Below, one piece after another: positions 1-7,886 of a DNA stretch of 64,000 nt (position 1 is its first letter; every line of letters begins with the position of its first letter). This DNA comes from Anaerozeibacter sp031551775 (GTDB lineage Bacteria > Bacillota > Clostridia > Christensenellales > Aristaeellaceae), in assembly GCA_031551775.1 (NCBI GenBank), contig JAVBND010000006.1:1-64000 (forward strand), read 5' to 3'. The notes beneath the pieces are model-generated. The model had not been told where the DNA came from. It saw only the letters and a program-made list of their open reading frames with translations, and did not search any database. A program made the position numbers and the translations under genes.

Positions 1-18
1 AAAAGTGTCTTATCGCAA

Positions 19-110
19 TGGCGGAGAAGCCGGGATTTGAACCCGGGCGGCGCTTATCGCACCCTACTCCCTTAGCAGGGGAGCCCCTTCGGCCTCTTGG
101 GTACTTCTCC
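19..110 (-). tRNA. tRNA-Ser (anticodon GCT)
   Basis: Read on the minus strand, the segment folds as a class II tRNA. The 7-bp acceptor stem is GGAGAAG/CTTCTCC, followed by an encoded CCA end. The anticodon stem CTCCC/GGGAG presents the loop CTGCTAA, so the anticodon is GCT and it reads AGC/AGU serine codons. A long variable arm and the TTCAAATC T-loop fit tRNA-Ser. It lies 9 nt downstream of a second serine tRNA, so the two are probably cotranscribed. Confidence 0.97.
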
Positions 111-119
111 GTATTAAAC

Positions 120-208
120 TGGCGGAGAGAGAGGGATTCGAACCCCCGGTGCCTTTCGACATCACTGGTTTTCAAGACCAGCGCCTTCAACCACTCGGCC
201 ATCTCTCC
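120..208 (-). tRNA. tRNA-Ser (anticodon TGA)
   Basis: Minus-strand class II tRNA with acceptor stem GGAGAGA/TCTCTCC, encoded CCA, T-loop TTCGAATC and anticodon loop CTTGAAA (anticodon TGA, reads UCN serine codons). The extended variable arm is typical of tRNA-Ser. It is the upstream member of a tandem pair with tRNA-Ser(GCT). Confidence 0.97.
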
Positions 209-640
209 CTGCGCAAACCAGCTTGATTATTATATCAGCACCAGGCTTAACTGTCAATGGGTTTATCGCAAAATTTTGCCTGCCCTTGAATGAAAAGGCG
301 AATTCCGATCGAGACCGGAATGCAGGAGTAACGTCCGCAGAGATGAGAGTGCGGCGGGATCTTGTATGGAGGGGAGGGCGGGGCACTCGGTGGGTTCTCC
401 ATATTGTCCACGAAGTCGCCCGGGGTTTCGTAGACCTTCTTGCCACATAGTAGCGCCCATGGAAGTTGATCGCGCGGATCTTCAGCTGCGGTGTACTGGG
501 TTCCTGGGTTATTCGGCCGCGTTCGGCACGGAACAACGGGAGCAACAATTGCGATCAAAATTCCAGACTTATTGGGTGTTGAGATTACTGAATATTATCA
601 ATTTGTATCAAAATACAGTCAAATTGGACATAACACGCAA
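209..640. other. intergenic stretch without a recognisable gene
   Basis: About 430 bases between the tRNA pair and the first operon promoter. Several short overlapping frames exist on both strands, mainly across 247-558, but none has a convincing ribosome site or a recognisable family. The part around 300-540 is GC-rich like coding DNA and the part around 570-640 is AT-rich. A decayed gene fragment cannot be excluded, but I see no integrase, repeat or attachment-site duplication next to the tRNAs. Confidence 0.5.
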
Positions 641-647
641 GATGCGC

Positions 648-676
648 TTGACAATCATGCGCACGTTGTGTATAAT
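648..676 (+). promoter_or_regulatory. consensus sigma-A promoter of the catabolic operon
   Basis: TTGACA at 648-653 and TATAAT at 671-676 with a 17-bp spacer are both perfect consensus hexamers. Transcription should start near 683, giving a leader of about 160 nt before the ASRT-like gene at 845. The promoter is followed closely by a LacI-type operator at 693-706, as expected for a strong but tightly repressed operon. Confidence 0.9.
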
Positions 677-692
677 CTAATTACGCAAAAAG

Positions 693-706
693 TGTGAGCG
701 ATAACA
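693..706. promoter_or_regulatory. LacI-family operator, proximal copy (O1)
   Basis: TGTGAGCGATAACA is an imperfect palindrome with the central CG step of LacI/GalR-family sites. It matches the perfect palindrome at 791-804 at 12 of 14 positions. It lies about 10 nt after the predicted transcription start, where a bound repressor would block initiation or escape. The LacI-family protein encoded at 10464 is the likely ligand; this is inferred from proximity. Confidence 0.7.
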
Positions 707-790
707 TATTCGAATTTGACGATTGCCTGCTATGAAACTTGTTTTCGATTGGGCTAGACAGGATGATGAAAGCATTTTTCTTTGCAAATG

Positions 791-804
791 TGTTAGCGCT
801 AACA
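791..804. promoter_or_regulatory. LacI-family operator, distal copy (O2)
   Basis: TGTTAGCGCTAACA is a perfect 14-bp palindrome with a central CG step, typical of LacI/GalR-family operators. It sits in the transcribed leader, 41 bases before the first start codon. Its centre is 98 bp from the centre of the related site at 693-706, so one repressor tetramer could bind both and loop the DNA. Confidence 0.75.
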
Positions 805-844
805 TTTCTTGAGACATACCACAAACGACATGGAGGCATAGCGT

Positions 845-1213
845 ATGAATGGGAAAAATAATTGGTTCATCGTGGATGGTTATCGGCCACCGGAACAGCC
901 CGGGAAAGTGGATTATGAAGGGCATGAGTGCATTATGATACTCAATTGCAATGAACAGGAAGCGCATTGCCTGATCGATGTGTATTTTGAGGATCGCGAA
1001 CCGGTTCTGGGCATTCCCTTTACCGTGCCTGCGCAGCGCATCAGCGCGTTCCGTTCCAATGACCGCAGTGTATTTGGCGAAGTGGACCTGAAAGTCAATC
1101 TGCAATATTCGCTGAGAATTCGTAGCGACATCGGTGTTGTGATTCAGTATGGAAGAGCGGATGTATCCCAACCCAATTTGGCTTATATTGCGACACTGGG
1201 TCATGCTGAATAA
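845..1213 (+). CDS. ASRT-like (sensory rhodopsin transducer family) protein
   Basis: A 122-residue soluble protein that resembles the Anabaena sensory rhodopsin transducer family (ASRT, PF07100). It has the family's N-terminal WFIVDGYRPP-type segment, the hydrophobic ECIMILNCNEQEAHC strand, the YFEDREPVLGIPFTVPAQR core and a C-terminal VVIQYGRAD segment. No rhodopsin gene is nearby. In many bacteria such proteins lie in sugar or polyol catabolic clusters and are thought to be small beta-sandwich ligand binders or accessory proteins, not photosensory transducers. It is the first gene of the operon, after the promoter and both operators, and has a GGAGG ribosome site at 832-836. Its biochemical role here is unknown. 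Confidence 0.75.
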   Translation: MNGKNNWFIVDGYRPPEQPGKVDYEGHECIMILNCNEQEAHCLIDVYFEDREPVLGIPFTVPAQRISAFRSNDRSVFGEVDLKVNLQYSLRIRSDIGVVIQYGRADVSQPNLAYIATLGHAE

Positions 1214-1241
1214 AAAATCATCACAAGGAGGATAAACCCCA

Positions 1242-2426
1242 ATGAACAATATCTGCATCCCTAGGAGTGAATTCAAAGCACGAATTGCGAGAATCCAAGC
1301 AATCATGAAGGAACGTGCGATCGACGCATTCTTTGTATACGGCGACGAGTATCGCAAGGAAAATTTGCGCTATGTGAGCAATTTCTGGCCGATCTTTGAG
1401 CGCGGCGCATTGCTGTGCACGCAAGAGGGCGAGGCAATCGTATTGTGCGCACCGGAGGGCGAGCAGGTCGCCAAGGAAATGAGCGTATGGACTGATGTTC
1501 GATTGGTACCCGACTTCCTTTGTGTCACCGTGCCGGACGAGATCGACTATCCGATGGCCACCTATACAAGTTTCAAGAAGCTGGCCTGCGAAATCCGTGA
1601 AAAAGGCAAGCTTGAGAAGCTGGGCGTCGTAGGCCTGCAGGATATGTCGGGCCCTTTGACCAGGAATATGGAAGCGGCGTTTGACTGCGAAATCCTAGAC
1701 TGCGCCGACATCCTCTATGATTTGCGTAAAAATAAGTCCGCCAACGAGATTGCCTGTCTGAAGGAAGCTGCACGCATGGCGGAAGCCGGCTATCGCAAAA
1801 TGATGCAGGCCAATCTGGTCGGCATGACCGAGCGCCAAGCTGCCGCCATTGCGGAAGGTGAATGCAGGGCGCAAGGCGCAGAAACAATTATTTTTACGGT
1901 ATTTGGCTCAGGCGATCGCACCCACAAGATCATCGGCCGTGCGGAGAACAAGGTGATCGAGGATGGCGACATGATTATGTGTGCCTTGGCCGTTCAGTAT
2001 GAAGGCTATGTGGCGACCTACAATCTGCCCTTCGCGGTGGGCAACTATACCGCGCAGACCAAACGTGTGATCGATGTTCTGGTGAAAGCGAGCGCTGCGG
2101 GCAAGCCTTACCTGAAGGCGGGTGTCCCCATGAAGAAATTTGTTACCGCAGTGCGCGATGTGTTCAGGGAAGAGCGCTTGGCGGAGTATGACATCTATCC
2201 GCCGCTGCATGGCATTGGCTGCGCTGAAGCGGAAAGCCCCTATCCCAACGAGAACACGGAAGCGGTATTCACCCCGGGCATGTGTGTGAACACCGACATC
2301 AGCCTGTTCGGCCTGGCGGGCGGTTCCAACCGCATTGAAGAGGGCTTCATCATTACCGAGGAAGGCGCGGACACCATCTGTCCCTTCATGCGGGAATACT
2401 ACGAAAACTGGCTGAAGACCATTTGA
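1242..2426 (+). CDS. M24-superfamily (creatinase/prolidase-fold) protein, probably not a metallopeptidase
   Basis: A 394-residue protein with the creatinase N-terminal domain (about residues 8-150) and a pita-bread C-terminal domain. Preceded by AAGGAGG with good spacing. True M24 metallopeptidases use two aspartates, a histidine and two glutamates for metal. Here the segment after GD (about residue 242) reads MCALAVQYEGYVATYNL, so the first aspartate pair is missing, and the late E-P-G ligand region reads GMCVNTDISLF. A histidine near 228 and LHGIG near 323 are kept. This pattern resembles creatinase, which works without metal, so a C-N hydrolase on a small amidino or amide substrate is more likely than an aminopeptidase. 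The family call is safe; the reaction is unknown. Confidence 0.75.
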   Translation: MNNICIPRSEFKARIARIQAIMKERAIDAFFVYGDEYRKENLRYVSNFWPIFERGALLCTQEGEAIVLCAPEGEQVAKEMSVWTDVRLVPDFLCVTVPDEIDYPMATYTSFKKLACEIREKGKLEKLGVVGLQDMSGPLTRNMEAAFDCEILDCADILYDLRKNKSANEIACLKEAARMAEAGYRKMMQANLVGMTERQAAAIAEGECRAQGAETIIFTVFGSGDRTHKIIGRAENKVIEDGDMIMCALAVQYEGYVATYNLPFAVGNYTAQTKRVIDVLVKASAAGKPYLKAGVPMKKFVTAVRDVFREERLAEYDIYPPLHGIGCAEAESPYPNENTEAVFTPGMCVNTDISLFGLAGGSNRIEEGFIITEEGADTICPFMREYYENWLKTI

Positions 2427-2467
2427 AGGCAAAAGCTTTGATTGCGGGTAAGGCGGGAGGCAATGCG

Positions 2468-3511
2468 GTGAAGAGGATTCTGACGGTGACCGGTTCTATC
2501 GGCATAGAAGAAGTCAGAAGGATTCTGCCCCACGAGCACTTTCTGATCGACTGCGCCCACGAGGCGATTCCCCCCAAGTCGGAGGCGGAACAAACGCGCT
2601 TTTATGGGGAGATCAGGATGGAGAACCTTGGCTTGCTGCGTAGAAACCCCTATGTTGTGCGCACCAATCTGATTCTGGACGAGTTGGATGCTGCCGTTGA
2701 AGAAACCAAACCGCTGCTGGATTGTGGTTGCAATGTGGTGATAGATGTAACGAGTGTAGGTATCCATCGAGATGTGAAAAAGCTGCGGGAGATTTCAGAG
2801 AGAACCGGATTGCATGTCGTATGTGCCTGCGGTCTGTTTGTCCACGATTCCAAAGTTGCGGCATACAGGGACTGGACGGAGGATCAGATTTCCGCATGGA
2901 TGATGCGGGAAATCCGTGAGGGCATTGATGGGACGGGCATTCGTCCGGGCGTGATCGGTGAAATTGGCACGAGCGAGGTGATCTATCCGTTTGAGCGAAA
3001 ATCCTTGCTGGCTGCGGCGAGGGCGAGTGTGGAAAGCGGATTGCCGGTGTATGTTCATACCTATCCTTGGAGTCGAGCAGGCTTGGAGGCCATTGAACTG
3101 TTGATGTCACAAGGCGTTCCGGCTGCAAAGATTTGCATCTGCCACTTAGACGTGTGCTTTGACGAGGCCTATATCTGGCAGGTGTTGGATCGGGGCGTTT
3201 ATCTGGAGTTTGACAACTTGAGCAAGGAATACTGCTTTGAACCGGTCGATGGCGCTTTTGCAGGAGGCCCCTTTGAAACCGACTGGGCACGGGTGGAGAT
3301 GCTCAAGAAAATCATCGTGAGAGGCCATGTAAAACAGATTTTGCTTTCAAACGATGTGTGCCTGAAAGCGTCTTTGAAGAAATACGGCGGTTGGGGTTAC
3401 ACCCATGTATATGAGAACTTTGTGCCCATGATGCGGATGGGAGGCGTTCATCACGGCGACATAGAGCAGATAATCGACGAAAACCCGAAGCGATTTCTGT
3501 TCGCTGAATAA
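2468..3511 (+). CDS. phosphotriesterase-family metal-dependent hydrolase (Php/lactonase-like)
   Basis: TIM-barrel amidohydrolase-superfamily protein of the phosphotriesterase-related (PHP) group. Visible motifs are the HxH metal pair in PHEHF (H22, H24), GEIG near residue 164 where PTE enzymes carry the bridging carboxylate, VYVH near 197, CHLD near 225 and LLSND near 295 (the metal aspartate). I chose the GTG at 2468, which follows GGGAGG at 2454-2459 and gives the family N-terminus KRILTVTGSI. An in-frame TTG at 2423 overlapping the previous gene's stop is possible but less likely. Relatives include lactonases and uncharacterised Php proteins. In this operon a lactone or ester hydrolysis step is plausible but is inference. 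Confidence 0.85.
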   Translation: MKRILTVTGSIGIEEVRRILPHEHFLIDCAHEAIPPKSEAEQTRFYGEIRMENLGLLRRNPYVVRTNLILDELDAAVEETKPLLDCGCNVVIDVTSVGIHRDVKKLREISERTGLHVVCACGLFVHDSKVAAYRDWTEDQISAWMMREIREGIDGTGIRPGVIGEIGTSEVIYPFERKSLLAAARASVESGLPVYVHTYPWSRAGLEAIELLMSQGVPAAKICICHLDVCFDEAYIWQVLDRGVYLEFDNLSKEYCFEPVDGAFAGGPFETDWARVEMLKKIIVRGHVKQILLSNDVCLKASLKKYGGWGYTHVYENFVPMMRMGGVHHGDIEQIIDENPKRFLFAE

Positions 3512-3561
3512 TGATTCTATGCAGCGTGAGACTGTATAGCAAATAAAGAGGAGGAATACCC

Positions 3562-4518
3562 ATGAAGAAGCTTGCTTTGGTCCTGTCCCTTTTGTTGGTT
3601 GCCCTGCTTGCGTTCAACGTCAGCGCATCCGCAATCACGGTTGGTTTCTGCAACATTGCCGAAACTGCTGAGCAGCACTACAAAATCAAGGAGAACATGG
3701 AAGCTGCCGCGAAGGATCGCGGCTGGGATCTGGTTTACATGAACAATAAGCTCGACGGCCAGACGGCAGTAGCAAATGCGGATTCGATGCTTCTGAGAAA
3801 CATCGACTACTTCATTGAATTCAACGTGGATATTTCTGTTGCCCCGACCATCATGGAGAAGATGGATGAGGCGGGCGTGCCGGTTATCGCGGTAGATATC
3901 GAGCATCCTGGCGCGATCTACTTTGGCGCGAACAACTACGGCGTCGGCCCGATCGTTGGCAAGTACATGGGCGAGTTGGTCAAGGAAAAGTGGGGAGAAT
4001 CCGATGCGCTCTTGATCATCGAGGACTCCATTTCCGGTGAAACGGTTCTGGCGCGTACAGACAACGTCGTAGACGGCTTCCGTGAAGTATTCCCGGATTA
4101 TGCCGATGACAAGATTTTCTACATTGACGGTGGTCAGGATCCCACCGAAGCGCAGGAAATGACATCGAACTTCCTTTCCGCGCATCCCGACTTTGAGAAA
4201 ATTGCCATCGCGCCAGCGCATTCCACCTACCGCATTGGCGCGCAGGCTGCCATTGAGACCGCCAACCGCGAAACCAACTGCTTGATGGTTTCTCAGGGGG
4301 AATATGATTACTTTGAGTATCTCGACGCTACTCCCGAAGCGCCCGAGTGGGAGGTTTATGCCGGCACGCTCGTGTACGACTTCAAGAACTACGGCAACTA
4401 CTGCATGTCCATCATCGACAAGCTGGAGGCGGGCGAAGCGGTGGAGGAGTTCAACTATCCCAACCACTACATGATCGACCGCACCAACGTATACGAATTC
4501 TTCCCGGAAGAGAAGTAG
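3562..4518 (+). CDS. sugar-type ABC transporter substrate-binding protein
   Basis: A 318-residue periplasmic-binding-protein type 1 (RbsB-like, Peripla_BP_4) protein. It has a signal peptide of about 24 residues (MKK, hydrophobic core LVLSLLLVALLAF, cleavage after SASA). There is no lipobox cysteine, unusual for a Gram-positive binding protein, which is normally lipid-anchored. A strong GAGGAGG site precedes the ATG. It is followed by an ATPase and a permease of the ribose/galactose class, so it captures the ligand for that importer. The GC-rich hairpin just downstream may stabilise its 3' end and raise its level over the membrane parts. The substrate cannot be read from sequence. Confidence 0.9.
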   Translation: MKKLALVLSLLLVALLAFNVSASAITVGFCNIAETAEQHYKIKENMEAAAKDRGWDLVYMNNKLDGQTAVANADSMLLRNIDYFIEFNVDISVAPTIMEKMDEAGVPVIAVDIEHPGAIYFGANNYGVGPIVGKYMGELVKEKWGESDALLIIEDSISGETVLARTDNVVDGFREVFPDYADDKIFYIDGGQDPTEAQEMTSNFLSAHPDFEKIAIAPAHSTYRIGAQAAIETANRETNCLMVSQGEYDYFEYLDATPEAPEWEVYAGTLVYDFKNYGNYCMSIIDKLEAGEAVEEFNYPNHYMIDRTNVYEFFPEEK

Positions 4519-4531
4519 TTTGGCAATCCGT

Positions 4532-4557
4532 CGGCGGACGCTTTCGGGCGTCCGCCG
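4532..4557 (+). promoter_or_regulatory. intercistronic GC-rich stem-loop after the binding-protein gene
   Basis: CGGCGGACGC at 4532-4541 pairs perfectly with GCGTCCGCCG at 4548-4557 around a TTTCGG loop. No U-run follows, so it is unlikely to be an efficient intrinsic terminator. Hairpins at this place, after a binding-protein gene and before its ATPase, commonly protect the upstream mRNA from 3' decay and cause partial attenuation. Confidence 0.65.
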
Positions 4558-4594
4558 CCCCCTGAAAAAATTAGACGGAAATGGGGCGAAACAC

Positions 4595-6094
4595 TTGGAG
4601 GAAAAGAAGACAATCTTGCAGGTGGAGCATATCACCAAGCGCTTCCCCGGGGTTGTTGCATTGGACGATGTGTCCCTGACGGTCCGGGAAGGCGAGGTGC
4701 TGGCGCTCTTGGGCGAGAACGGAGCGGGCAAATCCACGCTGATTAAGCTGCTGTCGGGCATCTACACGCCAGAGGAAGGAACCATCCGTTTTGACGGGCG
4801 CGAACTGCGCTTTGATGACCCTGCACAAGCCAAGGCATTGGGCATCAGCGTTGTTCATCAGGAACTGACGTTTTTACCGTTGCTCTCCGTTGCGGAGAAT
4901 CTCTACGTCAATCGCTACAGCGACAAAAAACTCAAAACCATCCGATGGAAGGATGTATACCACCACGCACAGGAAGCGCTGGATACCATCGGCCTGAAGC
5001 TGGATGCACGTAAGCCCATCGGGATGTTCTCTATGGCGGAGCGCCAGCAGATCGAAATTGCCCGGGCGGTGCATGAGGACGCGCGCATCCTGATTCTGGA
5101 TGAGCCGACTTCTGCCCTGAATGACAAAGAAATCGATGTGCTCATGGATTTGATTTGCGAGTTGAAGTCCAGGGGCGTTAGTGTGGTCATCATCACGCAT
5201 AAAATTGAGGAAATCATCCGCGTTGCCGACCGTGTCGTGGTTTTGCGGGACGGACACACTGTAGCCGAGCGTGCCGTCGAAGACGTGAACAAAGACATAC
5301 TGGTTTCACTGATGGTGGGCCGTGAAATCACAGACATGTACCCCAAAAAGACCAACAATCCGGGTGAAGTGCTCCTGGAGGTGGAGTCGCTTGAGACGTG
5401 GTTTTTAAAAGATGTGCGCTTTGCCTTGCGCAAGGGCGAGGTGCTGGGCGTTTATGGTCTGATGGGCTCGGGGCATTTGGAACTGGGCGAGGCGTTGTTT
5501 GGCTGTAGCCCGGACATGCAGGCTGTAATCCGCCTGAATGGAAAGCCGGTCAACCTTTCCGGTCCTTCCGCCTGCATGGATTGCGGCATTGCGTTCTTGC
5601 CCAGCGACCGCAAACAGGAAGGTTTGGTGCTCATCCACAGCGTGAAGCACAACATTATGACGCCGACCTACCAGACGGCACACGCCAACGGCCTGATACG
5701 GCCCAAGGAAGAATCGTCCATCGCACACAAGTGGATTGAAAGCCTTTCGATCAAAACGCCCGACATGGATACCAGAGCGGAGACCCTGTCGGGGGGCAAC
5801 CAGCAAAAGGTGGTTCTGGCCAAATGGCTGGAGGTAGATCCCGAGATTATTATCCTCAACGACCCGACGCGCGGCATTGACGTCGGGGCAAAGGCCGAGA
5901 TATACCGACTGCTGAACTTGCTCACGGAGCAAGGGAAATCCGTCATCATGATTACCTCAGAAATGCCGGAGCTGCTGGCGATGTCTGACCGCGTGCTGGT
6001 GATGCACGAGGGACGGCAGGAAAGCGTGCTCACGGGGAACCAATGTACACAGATCAATATTGTTACCGCAGCGATTGGAGGCATGAATGCATGA
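4595..6094 (+). CDS. sugar ABC transporter ATP-binding protein (RbsA/MglA-like, two ATPase domains)
   Basis: Double-ATPase importer subunit of the carbohydrate uptake-2 class. The first domain has Walker A GENGAGKST near residue 41 and Walker B ILDEPTSAL; its signature motif is degenerate (FSMAERQQIEIARA). The second has the signature LSGGNQQKVVLAKWL near residue 398 and the NDPTRGIDVGAK segment typical of RbsA, but no intact Walker A, as in the family. Start is uncertain: TTG at 4595 gives MEEKKTILQVEHITKRFPG, while TTG at 4616 is also possible. Earlier in-frame codons would place the stem-loop inside the gene. The stop overlaps the permease start (ATGA). It powers uptake of the binding protein's ligand. 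Confidence 0.92.
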   Translation: MEEKKTILQVEHITKRFPGVVALDDVSLTVREGEVLALLGENGAGKSTLIKLLSGIYTPEEGTIRFDGRELRFDDPAQAKALGISVVHQELTFLPLLSVAENLYVNRYSDKKLKTIRWKDVYHHAQEALDTIGLKLDARKPIGMFSMAERQQIEIARAVHEDARILILDEPTSALNDKEIDVLMDLICELKSRGVSVVIITHKIEEIIRVADRVVVLRDGHTVAERAVEDVNKDILVSLMVGREITDMYPKKTNNPGEVLLEVESLETWFLKDVRFALRKGEVLGVYGLMGSGHLELGEALFGCSPDMQAVIRLNGKPVNLSGPSACMDCGIAFLPSDRKQEGLVLIHSVKHNIMTPTYQTAHANGLIRPKEESSIAHKWIESLSIKTPDMDTRAETLSGGNQQKVVLAKWLEVDPEIIILNDPTRGIDVGAKAEIYRLLNLLTEQGKSVIMITSEMPELLAMSDRVLVMHEGRQESVLTGNQCTQINIVTAAIGGMNA

Positions 6095-7074
6095 ATGAGA
6101 AAAAGCGTGGCATTGCCGGAGTCTGGACGACGATCAAGGGAGTGGACTTTTTGCCGCTGATCGCCGCATACGTGATCTTGTGTGTGTTCTTTGCGCTGAC
6201 CTCTGAGTTCTTTTTCAACTTTAAGAACTTCATGAACATATTCCTCAATGCGGCCATCATGGGCATTTTGACCCTTTCGACGACGTTGGTGCTCTCGGCG
6301 GGCAAGATTGACTTTTCCGCGGGCGCGGTGATCGCATTTGGTTCCTGCCTGATGGGGGTTATGCTGCGTGCGGGGATCAATATTTGGGTGTGTATTCTGG
6401 CCTGTCTGGTTGCCTGTGTATTGACGGGCGTCTACAACGGTGTCATGATCGCCTATGTCGGACTCAGCCCATTCATCGCAACGCTTGCGGGGATGCAGAT
6501 ATTCCGCGGCATTGCCTATCTGATGACCAATGCACGCTCCATCACCGTCTCGGAAGAAGTACTGAAGTTCGTCGGTCGGCGCTATACGGCAGGCGTACCC
6601 AATGCGGTATGGGTATTGCTGCTGCTGGTGGGGCTGTTCGTATGGATTGCCAACCGCACTGCCTTCGGCCGGCGCACAATGGTGGTCGGCGGCAACGAAA
6701 AGGTGGCGTTTTTGTGCGGCATCAACGTAAAACGGCACATTGTCAAACTGTTTATGCTGCATGGGTTTATGGTGGGCATTGCGACAATCATCTACACTGG
6801 GCAACTGGGCGCGGCGCTTCCGTCTGCTGCGCAAAACCTGAATTTTCAGTCCATTTCCGCCTGCGTGTTGGGTGGCATATCGCTTTCCGGCGGTAAAGGC
6901 TCCATTGTCGGCGGCGTGATCGGCGCGATTATGATCGCAACGCTCAACAATGGCATGACCATGCTGGAACTCAACGCCTATTGGCAGGACGTAGTCTATG
7001 GCTTGGTGCTCATCTTTGCCGTCACAATCGACATCGTCAAAAACCGCCGGGTGGCACGGCGTGCCGTGAAATAG
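6091..7074 (+). CDS. sugar ABC transporter permease (RbsC-like)
   Basis: A 327-residue polytopic membrane protein of the BPD_transp_2 (ribose/xylose/galactose) family with about eight to ten hydrophobic segments. It shows the family stretch GKIDFSAGAVIAFGSCLMG near the first third and the permease/ATPase coupling region NRTAFGRRTMVVGGNEKVAFLCGINV near residues 200-225. The ATG at 6091 follows TTGGAGG at 6075-6081 and overlaps the ATPase stop codon (ATGA), so translation is probably coupled. Only one permease is encoded, so the channel is presumably a homodimer. Confidence 0.92.
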   Translation: MNEKKRGIAGVWTTIKGVDFLPLIAAYVILCVFFALTSEFFFNFKNFMNIFLNAAIMGILTLSTTLVLSAGKIDFSAGAVIAFGSCLMGVMLRAGINIWVCILACLVACVLTGVYNGVMIAYVGLSPFIATLAGMQIFRGIAYLMTNARSITVSEEVLKFVGRRYTAGVPNAVWVLLLLVGLFVWIANRTAFGRRTMVVGGNEKVAFLCGINVKRHIVKLFMLHGFMVGIATIIYTGQLGAALPSAAQNLNFQSISACVLGGISLSGGKGSIVGGVIGAIMIATLNNGMTMLELNAYWQDVVYGLVLIFAVTIDIVKNRRVARRAVK

Positions 7075-7094
7075 TAACGCCGGGGAAAGGGGAG

Positions 7095-7886
7095 ATGCCG
7101 TTGAAACTGTTTGATGCAAATGCCAGTTTCGGGGTGGACATGGTCAATCACGAGTGCGTGAACCATGAAAACTTCGTGGTACTGGAAAAGGTAGATATCG
7201 CACCGGACGCCCAAACGCTGATAGCGTACATGGATCGGATGGGCATTGCGCGTGCAAACGTCTGGCATCGTGCGATGTATGAACTCGATCCGAGCGCAGG
7301 CAACGATAAGATCGTGGAAGCGATACGAGGATATGAAGACCGTCTCTCGCCCTCGTTTGCCATTCTTCCGGACATCACCGACCGCGCGTATGCGCCCAAT
7401 CGCTTCTTTGATCGGATGAAATCCCACAATGCGCGCACGGTGCACGCCTTTCCCTTGATGAACCGCTACATCCTGTGCGATGTTACCATGGGCGAGCAGC
7501 TTGGTCAATTGTGCGCATTGAAAATTCCGGTCTATTTGACACCCAAGGATGGCTATGAGCCGATCTACAATGTGCTCAAGGAGTTTCCGGATTTGACGGT
7601 GATTCTCTACAACATCGGCTGGTGGCCCAGCGCGCGGTATGTTTATCCGCTGATCCGCCGTTATAAAAACGTCTACTTTGAGACCGGGGATTTCAGCATG
7701 CTGCATGGCTATGAGGACGTTTGTGCACGCTTTGGCAGCGAAAGGATGCTAATGGGCACAAACTTTCCCACCAACAGCATGGCGGGCAGCCTTTGTGCGC
7801 TGGAAATGGCGCGTATCTCTGCCAATGACAAGGAGAACATTGGCCACCTGAACCTGGAGCGTCTGCTGTCGGAGGTGAAGCTATGA
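7095..7886 (+). CDS. amidohydrolase-2 family (PF04909-like) protein, divergent
   Basis: A 263-residue TIM-barrel protein of the amidohydrolase 2 group, paired with a second member directly downstream. It starts LKLFDANASFG, where the canonical D-x-H-x-H metal motif would be (D-A-N-A-S here), so the N-terminal metal histidines are absent. The C-terminal MLMGTNFP has N where the usual G-T-D metal aspartate stands. Its catalytic competence is therefore doubtful; it may be a structural or regulatory partner of the next gene. A purine-rich GGGGAAAGGGGAG precedes the ATG at 7095; TTG at 7101 is an alternative. It starts 20 nt after the permease and overlaps the next gene by 4 nt. Confidence 0.75.
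   Translation: MPLKLFDANASFGVDMVNHECVNHENFVVLEKVDIAPDAQTLIAYMDRMGIARANVWHRAMYELDPSAGNDKIVEAIRGYEDRLSPSFAILPDITDRAYAPNRFFDRMKSHNARTVHAFPLMNRYILCDVTMGEQLGQLCALKIPVYLTPKDGYEPIYNVLKEFPDLTVILYNIGWWPSARYVYPLIRRYKNVYFETGDFSMLHGYEDVCARFGSERMLMGTNFPTNSMAGSLCALEMARISANDKENIGHLNLERLLSEVKL

Noticed and set aside
162..558. Short overlapping minus-strand frames next to the tRNA genes
   Set aside because: No ribosome site, no family, and three frames are open over the same stretch; most likely chance or decayed sequence.
19..640. Possible integrative-element attachment site at the tRNA-Ser pair
   Set aside because: No integrase, no repeated tRNA 3' end and no phage or plasmid gene follow in this window.
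693..706. Lac repressor operator of E. coli type
   Set aside because: The resemblance to the lac operator is only family-like; no lacZ/lacY genes are present, and a local LacI-family gene explains the site better.
4532..4557. Full intrinsic terminator inside the ABC operon
   Set aside because: The hairpin is strong but no U-run follows, so read-through into the ATPase gene is expected.
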